A program made the translations under genes and the position numbers. Below are positions 1-8,391 of a DNA stretch of 64,000 nt, in pieces. The stretch covers positions 1-64,000 of the forward strand of contig JASGVS010000035.1 of the NCBI GenBank assembly GCA_030054835.1, in the 5' to 3' direction. This DNA is from UBA3910 sp002391465 (GTDB taxonomy: Bacteria; Bacillota; Limnochordia; Darwinibacteriales; Darwinibacteriaceae). Below the pieces are notes generated by a model, which made no database searches, had not been told where the DNA came from, and was given only the letters and a program-made list of their open reading frames with translations. The stretch's first letter is position 1, and every line of letters starts with the position of its first letter.

Positions 1-99
1 AAGATCTTGGGTTACCGCACACCGTTGGAGCTCTTCCAGGAGGAACTATCGAAGCTGGACGCAACTGTGAAATGCTTTATAGAACGGGTTTCTGGCTAG
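1..99 (+). CDS. C-terminal end of a probable IS30-family transposase (partial)
   Basis: An open frame enters from the left edge and stops at 97-99. Its 32 residues begin KILGYRTPLELFQEEL, which resembles the C-terminal 'RxxLGYRTPxEVF' end of IS30-family DDE transposases. The next bases (100-124) resemble the AT-rich right end of such elements, but no inverted repeat can be tested because the left end is outside the window. In Bacillus pyrR follows rluD, so an insertion element seems to lie at that synteny break. Family assignment rests on one short motif and is moderate. Confidence 0.55.
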   Translation, partial: KILGYRTPLELFQEELSKLDATVKCFIERVSG

Positions 100-144
100 C
101 CGTTGCATTTGCTATTGCACTTTAGAAGCCGATCTAAAAAGCTA

Positions 145-1065
145 TCAACCAATTCTCCTAGCTTTTTCCACAAGCGCTTGGAACTCCAGATCCGGCTCAA
201 CCTCAAACTCCATGAACTCCCCGTTTGGATGTGTGAAGGCGAGGTAGTTGGCCACCAGGGCCTGGCCTTCGGCCCCCAGGTTGTCCCGACGAATACCGTA
301 TAACGGATCGCCGACTAGCGGGTGGTGGATGCTAGCCATATGGACGCGGATCTGATGGGTACGTCCGGTAACCAGGCGGCAGGCCACCAGGGTATGCTTT
401 TTGAAACGCTCCACTACCCGGAAATGGGTCAACGCTTTCCGACCGGTCTTCACCACAGCCATCTTCTGGCGGTTAACGGGATGGCGACCGATCGGGCTGT
501 CAACAGATCCCTCCTCCGGCGTTACCACACCCTGAACCAGGGCCAGATAGTGGCGTTTTACCAACCTGAGCTGCAGCTGCCGCTGCAGATAGACATGGCT
601 AGGGTTTGTTTTGGCTATCAGCATCAAACCGCTTGTATCCTTATCCAAACGGTGAACGAGCCCGGGCCTAAATGTCTCCCCGCCTTCCGCCAGCTGGTCA
701 AAGTGGTAAAGAAGTGCGTTGACTAATGTACCATCCCAGTTACCCGGACCGGGATGAACAACCAAACCTCGGGGCTTATTTACAACAGCCAACTGCTGAT
801 CCTGGTAAACGATCTCGATTGGTATGGGTTGGGGTTCAAGTGAAGGCCCCTCAGGTTCGACCAACGTTACCTCTACCACATCCCCCGCCTGGGGTTTGTA
901 TCCCGCCTTCTTACTCTCACCGTTTACCAGTACGTGTCCTTCATCAAACAGGCGCTTGATCTGAGATCTTGTCCAACCAACCTGCTCGCTCAGCCAGACG
1001 TCTAAGCGCTCCGTCACCCCTTCAGGTACAACGAGTTCGCGCCGTTCAACCGGAGACTCGGTCAT
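145..1065 (-). CDS. rluD: RluA/RluD-family 23S rRNA pseudouridine synthase
   Basis: This enzyme isomerises uridines in 23S rRNA to pseudouridine. The 306-residue protein has an N-terminal S4 RNA-binding domain (about residues 15-75) and the RluA catalytic domain with the motif HRLDKDTSGL, whose Asp is the nucleophile, followed by VTGRTHQIRVH. ATG at 1065 is preferred because GGGAGG lies 9 nt upstream; a TTG at 1074 would add three residues. The start overlaps the end of lspA by 20 bp, so the two are probably translationally coupled. The order lspA-rluD is the Bacillus lspA-ylyB order. Confidence 0.93.
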   Translation of the reverse strand: MTESPVERRELVVPEGVTERLDVWLSEQVGWTRSQIKRLFDEGHVLVNGESKKAGYKPQAGDVVEVTLVEPEGPSLEPQPIPIEIVYQDQQLAVVNKPRGLVVHPGPGNWDGTLVNALLYHFDQLAEGGETFRPGLVHRLDKDTSGLMLIAKTNPSHVYLQRQLQLRLVKRHYLALVQGVVTPEEGSVDSPIGRHPVNRQKMAVVKTGRKALTHFRVVERFKKHTLVACRLVTGRTHQIRVHMASIHHPLVGDPLYGIRRDNLGAEGQALVANYLAFTHPNGEFMEFEVEPDLEFQALVEKARRIG

Positions 1066-1492
1066 GGACCACAACCTCCCAGATCAAAAGGCCAACCCCA
1101 AACACGATGGCCACATCGGCGATATTAAATATGGGCGGGAAAAAGATGACGTCTATGAAATCAATTACTGCACCAAAGCGTAGACGGTCAATCAAATTGC
1201 CCACCGCACCCACTAAACTGATGGTCACACCCCAACGCACAAAGGGACTTTTTCCCATGATTTTCTTCCACTGGGTGAACACAAAAAGCAGGCACAAAAC
1301 GGCAACCGCGGAGAGTAGAATAACCCGGCCTTGGAAAAGGCCGAAGGCCGCGCCCATGTTGCGAACATAGGTGATGTACAGTACGGGGGCTAAAACGGGG
1401 ATGCTCTCCCCCTCTGTCATCCTGCTCATTACTAAAAACTTGGAAAGGCGGTCGGCAAGCAAGACCAAACTGATCACAAGGAAATAACTCAA
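1046..1492 (-). CDS. lspA: Lipoprotein signal peptidase II
   Basis: LspA is an aspartic protease of the cytoplasmic membrane that removes signal peptides from diacylglyceryl-modified prolipoproteins. The sequence has four hydrophobic segments and the two catalytic-Asp blocks: GNLIDR and FNIADVAI. Length is about 148 residues, typical for the family. The open frame extends to a TTG at 1513, but AAGGAG sits 8 nt before a TTG at 1492, making that start more likely. It is followed by rluD with a short overlap and preceded by the TraR/DksA gene. Confidence 0.93.
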   Translation of the reverse strand: MSYFLVISLVLLADRLSKFLVMSRMTEGESIPVLAPVLYITYVRNMGAAFGLFQGRVILLSAVAVLCLLFVFTQWKKIMGKSPFVRWGVTISLVGAVGNLIDRLRFGAVIDFIDVIFFPPIFNIADVAIVFGVGLLIWEVVVHDRVSG

Positions 1493-1536
1493 AAAGCTGG
1501 CTCCTTCCAACAATCTGTCGCTAGATTATTCTGTAT

Positions 1537-2094
1537 CTAGGAAGGATTCCCCTGCTTAGTGAATCTGTTCCTCCGTCGGGTTACTGTGCCAAATGAAGTC
1601 CCATACCTTTCTACCGCCTCCCACGCGTCTTCCCCGTCGAAGACTACGCTGTCCTCTTCATCCAGAAACGTGCGGCCAAAAGGCGGATAGAGGAATTCCT
1701 CCTCAATCGGACGGTTGTCAAAATCCCGTTCCTCCCCTATGCGCTTGCAGGTTATGCACAGCAAGGCGCTGGGCATGGCAGCCAGACGGGCTTCAGAGAT
1801 GGGGCGACCGCAGCGGCGGCAAATACCGTAGCTGCCCTCCCTTATTGCTGAAAGGGCCTGTTCAATATCCCCAAGCTGTTGTCTTGTCGCGTCAAGGAGG
1901 CCCAGATCCTTACTCCGCTCATACAGCTGCGAACCCGAATCGGCCGGATGGTTGTCAACAGTAGATAGTTCCGTAAAGGCATCCCGCAGCGGTTCATCTA
2001 ACCCCCTTTTGATTAGACCCGCTTCTACTTTCTCAAGTTTTTTCTTTTCTTCAGTTAGGCGTTTGACCTGCTTCTGCAGCTGTTTTCTCTGCAT
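1537..2094 (-). CDS. TraR/DksA-family zinc-finger protein (YlyA/YteA type)
   Basis: This 185-residue protein has a charged coiled-coil N-terminal half (residues 1-75) and a DksA/TraR zinc finger, CRRCGRP...CITCKR, near residues 90-115. An acidic tail contains the PPFGRTF segment seen in the Firmicute YteA/YlyA group. Members of this superfamily bind in the RNA polymerase secondary channel; B. subtilis YlyA sits at this same locus between ileS and lspA, so a role in transcription control, possibly during sporulation, is inferred from family and position. A good AAAAGGAG ribosome site precedes the ATG. Confidence 0.85.
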   Translation of the reverse strand: MQRKQLQKQVKRLTEEKKKLEKVEAGLIKRGLDEPLRDAFTELSTVDNHPADSGSQLYERSKDLGLLDATRQQLGDIEQALSAIREGSYGICRRCGRPISEARLAAMPSALLCITCKRIGEERDFDNRPIEEEFLYPPFGRTFLDEEDSVVFDGEDAWEAVERYGTSFGTVTRRRNRFTKQGNPS

Positions 2095-2107
2095 ACGACT
2101 GCTCCTT

Positions 2108-2416
2108 TTAAGGCCGATGGGCCAGTTCGTTTTGAACTATGCGGGCTATCTCTGCCACAAATTCCCCGACTATGGGAAGATTCCACGAGGCAACCTTGCC
2201 AAGCCCATACAAAAAGAATGCTCCTACCACAGTAAACCCAATGGCTAGACCAAATCCCCGGGCGATTCCGGCCAAAAAGTTGAGATAAAGTAGCCTTCTC
2301 GGCTCCCGCCACAGCTGGATATACTCCGCCATATTCGCCCTTTCCAAGGAGAGGATGAGTTCTTCAATTTTGGCAAGAAGCGCCTGCAGCAGTCCAGATT
2401 CAACTTTACCCGCCAT
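2108..2416 (-). CDS. Small membrane protein, DUF5665 type
   Basis: This is a 102-residue protein with an amphipathic N-terminal part (residues 10-45), one or two hydrophobic segments (IARGFGLAIGFTVVGAFFLY), and a short cytoplasmic tail. It resembles the DUF5665 family, which has no known function. ATG at 2416 is chosen because GGGAGG lies 6 nt upstream. It is the first gene downstream of the ileS terminator and reads into the TraR/DksA gene 13 bp later. Confidence 0.7.
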   Translation of the reverse strand: MAGKVESGLLQALLAKIEELILSLERANMAEYIQLWREPRRLLYLNFLAGIARGFGLAIGFTVVGAFFLYGLGKVASWNLPIVGEFVAEIARIVQNELAHRP

Positions 2417-2448
2417 GCACACCCTCCCTTTCTTCCTTTAGAGTGTGC

Positions 2449-2484
2449 AAAACCCCCTATCGTATTCGTGACGATAGGGGGTTT
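2449..2484 (-). terminator. Rho-independent terminator of ileS
   Basis: A perfect 11-bp stem CCCCCTATCGT/ACGATAGGGGG (2453-2463 with 2471-2481) has a 7-nt loop and is followed on the minus strand by TTTT. It lies just after the ileS stop codon and separates ileS from the downstream operon. Confidence 0.9.
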
Positions 2485-2494
2485 GACTTAGCTC

Positions 2495-5278
2495 TTAGAT
2501 TGCGCTGTGACAGCGCTTGCAGATGGTGGGATGCTCAGGATCCCCGCTCATCTCCAAGAAATACTTCCAGCACCGTTCGCATTTCTCGCCTTCCGCGTGG
2601 CTTACGTCCACTGCGATGCCCTCTTCAGCGTAGATGCCCTGTACATCGTCGTTCAGTTCCTTCACTTCTACGCCTGAGACAATGAGCAGGAGGCGGATAT
2701 CATCTGCAAAGCTGCGCAAAAGCTCCCTTCTGCGCTCATCTGCGTAAATCACAACCTGCGCCTCGTTGGAGGCTCCGATCACCTTATCGGTGCGGGCCAG
2801 TTCAAGCGCCTTGGATACAACGCGGCGAACCTCCAGAAACTCGTCCCAGCGCTGATCCAGCTCTTCATCAAAGAACTGGTCGGGAAGTTCCTCCCACCTG
2901 CTGAAATGGACGCTTTCCTCACTGCGCACAGATTCAGGCAGATACTCCCAAATCTCCTCAGCAGTGAACACCAGGATAGGAGCGATCAGCTGAGTGAGTT
3001 CCTTCAGAATGATCACAAAAGCGGTCTGGGCAGAACGTCTCTCCCTGCCGTCAGCTGCATCACAGTACAGCCTATCTTTCAGAACATCTAGGTAGAACGC
3101 TCCCATGTCAACTGCACAGAATTGGTGGGCGGCGTAGTAAGCCAAGTGGAAATCGCATTCCTCGTAGGCTCGGCGCATCCTTCTGCTCACTTTAGCAAGC
3201 TGCATTAACGCCCAGCGATCCAGCTCCTCCATATCCCCATAGGGAACGCTGTGCTTTTCAGGATCGAAATCGTGAAGATTACCTAGCATAAAGCGGGCGG
3301 TGTTGCGAATCCGGCGGTACGCCTCCGACAGCTGTTTGAGAATGTCGTTGGAAATGCGTACATCCCCGCGGAACTCAGCCGATGCTACCCACAGGCGCAA
3401 CACATCTGCTCCGTACTGCTCCCAGACTTCCTCCGGTCCTACAACGTTACCTAGCGATTTGGACATTTTCCTGCCGTCTCCGTCCACCACCATACCGTGG
3501 GTTAAGACCGCCTTATAGGGAGCTTTACCAGTTGTAGCCACGGATGTGGAGAGGGATGACTGGAACCAACCCCGATGCTGGTCGCTGCCTTCCAGATAAA
3601 GGTCAGCGGGCCAACTAAGGTCAGAGTTATTTGTCAAGACTGCCCGGTGGGAAACACCGGAGTCAAACCACACATCCATAGTGTCATCTTCCTTGTGGAA
3701 GGAAGTTCCCTGGCAGCTTGGGCAGCTAAACCCCTCTGGTAGAAAATCTTCTACCGGGCGGGAGAACCAAGCGTTGGATCCCTCGACTCGGAAGATATCA
3801 GCGATTTTCGCAATTACCTCTTTAGAAACCACATTCTCGCCACACTCACAGTAAAGCGCCGGAATGGGCACGCCCCAAATGCGCTGACGGGAGATGCACC
3901 AATCGCCCCGATCCGCAACCATACCCCGGATCCTCTCCTCGCCCCAAGCGGGAATCCAGTCCACCTGGGCGATTTCCTTCAACATATCTTCCCGGAAGCC
4001 ATCGATTGAAACGAACCACTGTTCGGTGGCCCGGTAAACGATGGGCTGTTTGCAGCGCCAGCAGTGGGGATAGGAATGGTCTACAAAATCCAGCTTGAGC
4101 AGGGCGCCTACCTCTTCTAGGTCAGCTGTAACCCGCTTGTTGCCTTCGCTGAGTGTAAGACCGCTGTATGGACCTGCCTCATCAGTAAATCGACCCAATC
4201 CATCCACAGGTGATAGAATAGGCAGATTGTAGGCCAAGCCCACAATATAGTCTTCGTGGCCGTGGCCAGGTGCAGTGTGAACGCAGCCGGTACCGGCATC
4301 AAGTGTGACATGGTCACCTAAAATGACCAGCGATTCCCGCTCAAAAAGCGGGTGCTCACAAACCAGACCTTCCAGCTGGGCACCTTTGTATTCAGCCATA
4401 ACCCCTTGAGCAGTGAGACCAAGTTCCTCTAGTACCTGTTCGGCCAGTTCTTTGGCCATCACCAAGTTACCCTTTTCGGTATTCACCAGCACATACTCAA
4501 AACTAGGATGGAGGGCTATGGCCAAGTTTGCCGGAATGGTCCAGGGTGTGGTCGTCCAGATCACGAAAAAGGTGTCCCCTTCTGGCAAAATTCCCTTCCC
4601 GTCCTTTAATGGAAAACGCACGTAAATACTGGGAGAACGGGAATCATCGTACTCGATCTCCGCCTCTGCCAGTGCAGTTTGACAGTCTGAGCACCAATAA
4701 ACGGGTCGCAGGGCTTTATAAACATAGCCTTTTTCCACCATTTCGCCAAAGGCCTCAATCTGAGCAACCTCATATTCCGGTTTTAGGGTCAAGTAGGGAT
4801 TATCCCAGTCGCCCCAAACGCCCAGCCTCTGAAACTGTGATCTTTGCTTATCCACCTGCTCAAGTGCGTATTCAGCACATTTCTGACGAAACTCGATAGG
4901 GGAGAGTTCTCCCCGTTTACCACCCAGCTCCCGTACCACATGCAGCTCAATGGGCAGTCCGTGGGTATCCCAACCGGGCACGTAGGGTGTGCGATAACCG
5001 GCTAATGACTTGGAACGGAGCACCAAATCTTTGAGGATTTTGTTCAGTGCCGTTCCGATGTGAATGTTTCCGTTGGCATACGGTGGGCCATCGTGCAGCA
5101 CAAAGGTGGGCCTCTTCTGCTCTCGACCCAACGCCATCAGTTTTTCATAGTAGCCCTCTTCCTTCCAACGGGCAGCCATCTTTGGTTCCCTCTTGGGCAG
5201 ATTGCCCCGCATGGGGAAGTCAGTTTTAGGCAGTTGTAGTGTTCCTTGATAGGCAGATCCCTTTTCCAAAACCAACAA
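2495..5278 (-). CDS. ileS: Isoleucyl-tRNA synthetase
   Basis: IleRS charges tRNA-Ile and edits misactivated valine. The 927-residue protein carries the class I HIGH motif as PPYANGNIHIGTALNK (about residue 60), the CP1 editing domain in the middle, KMSKS as KMSKSLGNVV (about residue 600), an anticodon-binding domain, and a C-terminal zinc finger CERC...CKRC. Length fits the bacterial-type enzyme. The start is a TTG with GGAGG 5 nt upstream. It is controlled by the T-box leader directly upstream and ended by the terminator at 2449-2484, so it appears to be a single-gene transcript. Confidence 0.97.
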   Translation of the reverse strand: MLVLEKGSAYQGTLQLPKTDFPMRGNLPKREPKMAARWKEEGYYEKLMALGREQKRPTFVLHDGPPYANGNIHIGTALNKILKDLVLRSKSLAGYRTPYVPGWDTHGLPIELHVVRELGGKRGELSPIEFRQKCAEYALEQVDKQRSQFQRLGVWGDWDNPYLTLKPEYEVAQIEAFGEMVEKGYVYKALRPVYWCSDCQTALAEAEIEYDDSRSPSIYVRFPLKDGKGILPEGDTFFVIWTTTPWTIPANLAIALHPSFEYVLVNTEKGNLVMAKELAEQVLEELGLTAQGVMAEYKGAQLEGLVCEHPLFERESLVILGDHVTLDAGTGCVHTAPGHGHEDYIVGLAYNLPILSPVDGLGRFTDEAGPYSGLTLSEGNKRVTADLEEVGALLKLDFVDHSYPHCWRCKQPIVYRATEQWFVSIDGFREDMLKEIAQVDWIPAWGEERIRGMVADRGDWCISRQRIWGVPIPALYCECGENVVSKEVIAKIADIFRVEGSNAWFSRPVEDFLPEGFSCPSCQGTSFHKEDDTMDVWFDSGVSHRAVLTNNSDLSWPADLYLEGSDQHRGWFQSSLSTSVATTGKAPYKAVLTHGMVVDGDGRKMSKSLGNVVGPEEVWEQYGADVLRLWVASAEFRGDVRISNDILKQLSEAYRRIRNTARFMLGNLHDFDPEKHSVPYGDMEELDRWALMQLAKVSRRMRRAYEECDFHLAYYAAHQFCAVDMGAFYLDVLKDRLYCDAADGRERRSAQTAFVIILKELTQLIAPILVFTAEEIWEYLPESVRSEESVHFSRWEELPDQFFDEELDQRWDEFLEVRRVVSKALELARTDKVIGASNEAQVVIYADERRRELLRSFADDIRLLLIVSGVEVKELNDDVQGIYAEEGIAVDVSHAEGEKCERCWKYFLEMSGDPEHPTICKRCHSAI

Positions 5279-5298
5279 CTCCTCCGTCTTATTTGCAT

Positions 5299-5533
5299 AA
5301 AAAAATCGTCCCCAGAAAGGGACGAGAAACCCGCGGTACCACCCTAGTTAAGGCATAACAAATTAGCCTTCACTCTAAGGTTATAACGGAACCACCGGCA
5401 CAGCCTACTGCTACTTCGGCCTGCGACTCCAGGGTGATCTTCCGCAACTGCTTCTGGGATCCGCTTTCACCTAACCGGATTCTCTGTGCCCAGTCCCAAT
5501 TGGTACTGTCCCCTTCATCGTCTTTCCAATATT
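5299..5533 (-). ncRNA. Isoleucine T-box leader (tRNA-responsive riboswitch)
   Basis: The minus-strand leader of ileS contains the T-box core AGGGTGGTACCGCG (5332-5346), which pairs with the uncharged tRNA 3' end in this RNA class. Upstream are the AGAGA...GGTGAAAGC elements of stem I and a specifier region GAAG-ATC-ACCC, in which ATC (5436-5438) reads isoleucine. Downstream is an intrinsic terminator TCGTCCC/GGGACGA (5306-5325) followed by seven T. Uncharged tRNA-Ile would favour antitermination and ileS expression. Confidence 0.93.
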
Positions 5534-5539
5534 AAGGCT

Positions 5540-5568
5540 ATTATAACCAACCATTATTCGGAAGTCAA
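5540..5568 (-). promoter_or_regulatory. Sigma-A promoter of the T-box/ileS transcript
   Basis: TTGACT (5563-5568) and TATAAT (5540-5545) are separated by exactly 17 bp, with transcription expected to start near 5533. The -35 box lies inside the last codons of divIVA and the spacer spans its stop codon. Confidence 0.85.
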
Positions 5569-6093
5569 CTCTTCCCCTTCGTCCGTCCCCTCGAAGCCGG
5601 CCGCGATCTGCTGATAGGGTCTAGTTTCCTCAGTTGGCCTATTCCTGTCTTCAGTGAGGACGTTCCAAATGGTTTCCATAGTGATCCTGATTTTCTCCCG
5701 CAGTTCAACCTCTGCTTGCCTGGTGCGGGCTAGACGAATCTCCACGTCAGATAGCAGACGTTCTGCTTTCCGTTCCGCTTCGCTGACAATCCTTTCTGCG
5801 TCACTTTTGGCAACCGCCACAACATTAGCAGCTTCCGTTTCGGCCATCCTCTTCAGTTCCTGCACTGTCTGCTTTGTCAGAGAAATCAGGTCCTGGACAT
5901 CCTGTTCCTGGTATGCCTGCTTACCCAGGTCTGCCTCGGCCTTTGCCAGTCTTTCCTTCAGCTCTTTGTTCTCCTGATAAAGCTCCTCATACTTGCTTAC
6001 AATTGTGGCCAAAAACTCATCAACCTCATCGGGGTTGTAACCTTTGAAGGTCCTGGAAAACTCCATGTTATGAATATCGATCGGTCTGAGCAT
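5554..6093 (-). CDS. divIVA: DivIVA-domain cell-division/polarity protein
   Basis: DivIVA proteins bind negatively curved membrane at poles and septa and recruit division or chromosome-anchoring factors. The N-terminal lipid-binding domain is recognisable (MLRPIDIHN...FKGYNPDEVDEFL), followed by two long coiled-coil stretches to about residue 155 and an acidic tail. ATG at 6093 has GGAGG 8 nt upstream; the GTG at 6102 overlaps that ribosome site and is less likely. It closes the yggS-sepF-yggT-ylmH-divIVA division cluster. Confidence 0.93.
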   Translation of the reverse strand: MLRPIDIHNMEFSRTFKGYNPDEVDEFLATIVSKYEELYQENKELKERLAKAEADLGKQAYQEQDVQDLISLTKQTVQELKRMAETEAANVVAVAKSDAERIVSEAERKAERLLSDVEIRLARTRQAEVELREKIRITMETIWNVLTEDRNRPTEETRPYQQIAAGFEGTDEGEELTSE

Positions 6094-6114
6094 CTTTGTC
6101 ACCTCCGTGCAAGC

Positions 6115-6900
6115 TTAGTAGTAACGGTGCAGGACAACAGTTGTCCGACCCTTACGCGTCTTTCCACCAATCTCAGATACAACTACCCTGCCTCTGCCCC
6201 TGAGAGACAGAACATCCCCCTCTGTCACACTGAGGGCGGGGTTAGTAACCGGTTTCCAGTTTAGTTTAAGTTTCTCCGCCTTGATTTCCCGCGCGATTTT
6301 CGAGCGGGATGTTCCATAACCGCCCGCCGCGATGGCATCGAGGCGCAGCGAAGCAACGGTAGTTCTAATCTCCTTAATCCGTTCCGGCTCCACTGAGAGC
6401 TGCTCTTCGTCTATCTCCTGAACATCCACTGAAACCTGATGCACCCGGGTCCAGTTACTGAGCAGGTAATCAGCCACTTCCGCAGCCACAATTGCCTGAC
6501 AGCCGGAGGGCAGTACTATGATATCACCGATCTTATCCCGGTCTAAACCTGTTGCCAAAAGAGAGCCGAGAAAATCCCCGTGCCCTACATTGTGAAAGGA
6601 GAAATTGCCCTTAGCCTCCAAAACCCTGAGCGGCGATTGAATGGCGCTCATCACATAGAACTGCGGATAAACAACCAAACGGGCCCTCTCTGCCTGTTTG
6701 TAACCGCCCTGGACAAGCACTCCCACTTCGGGAATACTCCCCAAAACACTCCGTGCCACCTGCTGTTGATAGGGATCATAAAAATCGGTAACTTGGGGCT
6801 TATTTGTTTCCCAGGCCAGCTTCGCCAGCCCGAGGACATGATCCCCTATGCGGCGCTCATCTTCACCCCGCAGGTGCGATAATAGGCGTTCTTTATCCAA
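6115..6900 (-). CDS. ylmH: YlmH-type S4-domain RNA-binding protein
   Basis: The 261-residue protein has the YlmH architecture: an N-terminal region with VTDFYDPYQQQVA, a middle block beginning GHGDFLGSLLATG, and a C-terminal S4 RNA-binding domain (about residues 180-255). In Bacillus the homologue binds ribosomal particles and is linked to rescue of stalled large subunits. Start is TTG with AAGGAGAGG upstream. It sits between yggT and divIVA as in most Firmicute division clusters. Confidence 0.9.
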   Translation of the reverse strand: MDKERLLSHLRGEDERRIGDHVLGLAKLAWETNKPQVTDFYDPYQQQVARSVLGSIPEVGVLVQGGYKQAERARLVVYPQFYVMSAIQSPLRVLEAKGNFSFHNVGHGDFLGSLLATGLDRDKIGDIIVLPSGCQAIVAAEVADYLLSNWTRVHQVSVDVQEIDEEQLSVEPERIKEIRTTVASLRLDAIAAGGYGTSRSKIAREIKAEKLKLNWKPVTNPALSVTEGDVLSLRGRGRVVVSEIGGKTRKGRTTVVLHRYY

Positions 6901-6919
6901 ACGAGTTTCCTCTCCTTCA

Positions 6920-7192
6920 TCAAAACATCAACACAAGCTGTATGAGCAGTCCCCGCAGCAGTGGATAGACCAGCCGCAGAACCAAAAAAAGAATGATCGG
7001 CGACAGGTCAATCTGCCCATACGGGGGAATAATGCCGCGAAAAAGCCGCACCAGCGGATCTGTCGCTTTATGCAAAAAACGAACAACCGGATGGTAATAA
7101 TCCACATTGGGAAGCCAGGTAAGAAGAAATCTGGCCACCAATATCCAGTTATAAGCCCTGAAAAGAGTGTCGAACAAAGCTACAAGAAGCAC
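6920..7192 (-). CDS. ylmG: YggT-family membrane protein (YlmG)
   Basis: This is a 90-residue integral membrane protein with two hydrophobic segments flanking the family signature around DPLVRLFRGIIPP. YggT proteins are found between sepF and ylmH in Gram-positive division clusters, but their exact role is unknown. Start is GTG, with the ribosome site inside the end of sepF; the two genes are 4 bp apart. Confidence 0.9.
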   Translation of the reverse strand: MLLVALFDTLFRAYNWILVARFLLTWLPNVDYYHPVVRFLHKATDPLVRLFRGIIPPYGQIDLSPIILFLVLRLVYPLLRGLLIQLVLMF

Positions 7193-7196
7193 CTAC

Positions 7197-7676
7197 TCAC
7201 TCACCCTTGTCTTTAATCATCTCGAAGAAGTCGTGTTCTAAGTCACCTTCGATGGCCACCGAGGCTGGCGTGAAGCAGAAGATCGTCTCCCCCAACTTCC
7301 TCAAGTTGCCATCTAGAGCATAGGTGGTGCCGCTCATAAAGTCGACAATTCTCTGCGCTTCCGCTTTACTCACTAAGTGAAGCCTCAGAATTAACGATTT
7401 CCTGTTCTTCAATTGGACTACATACTCTTTAACATCTTCAAATGCGCGCGGTTCCATTATCAACATTGTACTCTGCACCGTTTGACCGCCAGACAATCCT
7501 ACCAACGCAGGCTTGCTCGACGAACGGACTTCCCCTCCCTGTTTTTTGGTGCGCTCTCTGCGAAAAGGCACCACATCTTCGTCCTGCTGCCGCCTTGGTA
7601 CTTCCACCACTTCTTCCTCGTCGAAGTCCTCCGCGACGCCGAGAAACACTTTCAGTTTATGCACAAAATCACTCAT
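7197..7676 (-). CDS. sepF: SepF cell-division protein
   Basis: SepF anchors FtsZ to the membrane and bundles filaments. The 159-residue protein has an N-terminal amphipathic membrane helix (MSDFVHKLKVFLG), an acidic linker, and the DUF552 core with MIMEPRAFEDVKEYV and a C-terminal FMSGTTYALDGN block. ATG at 7676 is chosen over upstream in-frame codons because GGAGGA precedes it and it overlaps the yggS stop by 8 bp. Confidence 0.94.
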   Translation of the reverse strand: MSDFVHKLKVFLGVAEDFDEEEVVEVPRRQQDEDVVPFRRERTKKQGGEVRSSSKPALVGLSGGQTVQSTMLIMEPRAFEDVKEYVVQLKNRKSLILRLHLVSKAEAQRIVDFMSGTTYALDGNLRKLGETIFCFTPASVAIEGDLEHDFFEMIKDKGE

Positions 7677-8352
7677 CGTCCTCCTCCTTCGCAAACAACG
7701 CCGAACCGATACGTACCAGGGTGGCCCCTTCCTCAACTGCTACTTCAAAGTCATTCGTCATGCCCATGGACAAAGTGTCCCAGGCCAGGCCCAACTCCTG
7801 CTGCAGTTGATCATACAGTTCTTTGGTTTGCCGAAATATGGGTCGAGTTTCTTCCGCTGCGATGAACGGAGCCATGGTCATCAAACCGCGAATGTCCAAA
7901 TTGGGGCACTCGAGGGATACCTTCTCCACAAAGGACCGTACCTGTTCCGGTGCCAATCCGTGCTTACTATCCTCACCGGACATGTTGACTTGGACCAGTA
8001 CCTTTTGGATTTTCCCCCACTGCTCTGCCCGGTTATCAAGGGCCTGAGCTAACCGAAAGCGATCTAAAGAGTGAATCAAAGCAAAATCCTTACAAAAACG
8101 CACCTTATTGGTCTGCAGATGACCAATAAAATGCCATTCCGCCTCAGGAAACAGCTTCAGCCGCTGTTCAGCCTGCTGGATCCTGTTTTCTCCCAAACAG
8201 GTCAGCCCGGCAGCCAATAATTCCCTGATTTCCTCTTCCCCAACGTATTTTGTCACACCTAATATCTTAACAGCTGAAGCGTCCACTCCCCGGCGCTGGG
8301 CCGCTTGTCCCAAACGCTGGCGTACACTTGCTAGATTTTCTTGAATACCCAT
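7669..8352 (-). CDS. yggS: YggS-family pyridoxal-phosphate homeostasis protein
   Basis: The protein binds PLP through the lysine of the VTKYV segment near residue 35, on an alanine-racemase-like TIM barrel, and helps keep free PLP balanced. Other family marks are GENRIQQ, WHFIGHLQTNK and SMGMTNDFEVAVEEGATLVRIG. ATG at 8352 (AAGGTGG 5 nt upstream) is more likely than GTG at 8361. Its end overlaps sepF, consistent with co-translation at the head of the division cluster. Confidence 0.93.
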   Translation of the reverse strand: MGIQENLASVRQRLGQAAQRRGVDASAVKILGVTKYVGEEEIRELLAAGLTCLGENRIQQAEQRLKLFPEAEWHFIGHLQTNKVRFCKDFALIHSLDRFRLAQALDNRAEQWGKIQKVLVQVNMSGEDSKHGLAPEQVRSFVEKVSLECPNLDIRGLMTMAPFIAAEETRPIFRQTKELYDQLQQELGLAWDTLSMGMTNDFEVAVEEGATLVRIGSALFAKEEDDE

Positions 8353-8391
8353 GAATTCCACCTTATCGAAATTATTCCTGCTTTGCTTAAT

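Noticed and set aside
322..1370. Several plus-strand open frames opposite rluD and lspA
   Set aside because: They are shadows of conserved minus-strand genes, without ribosome sites or recognisable domains.
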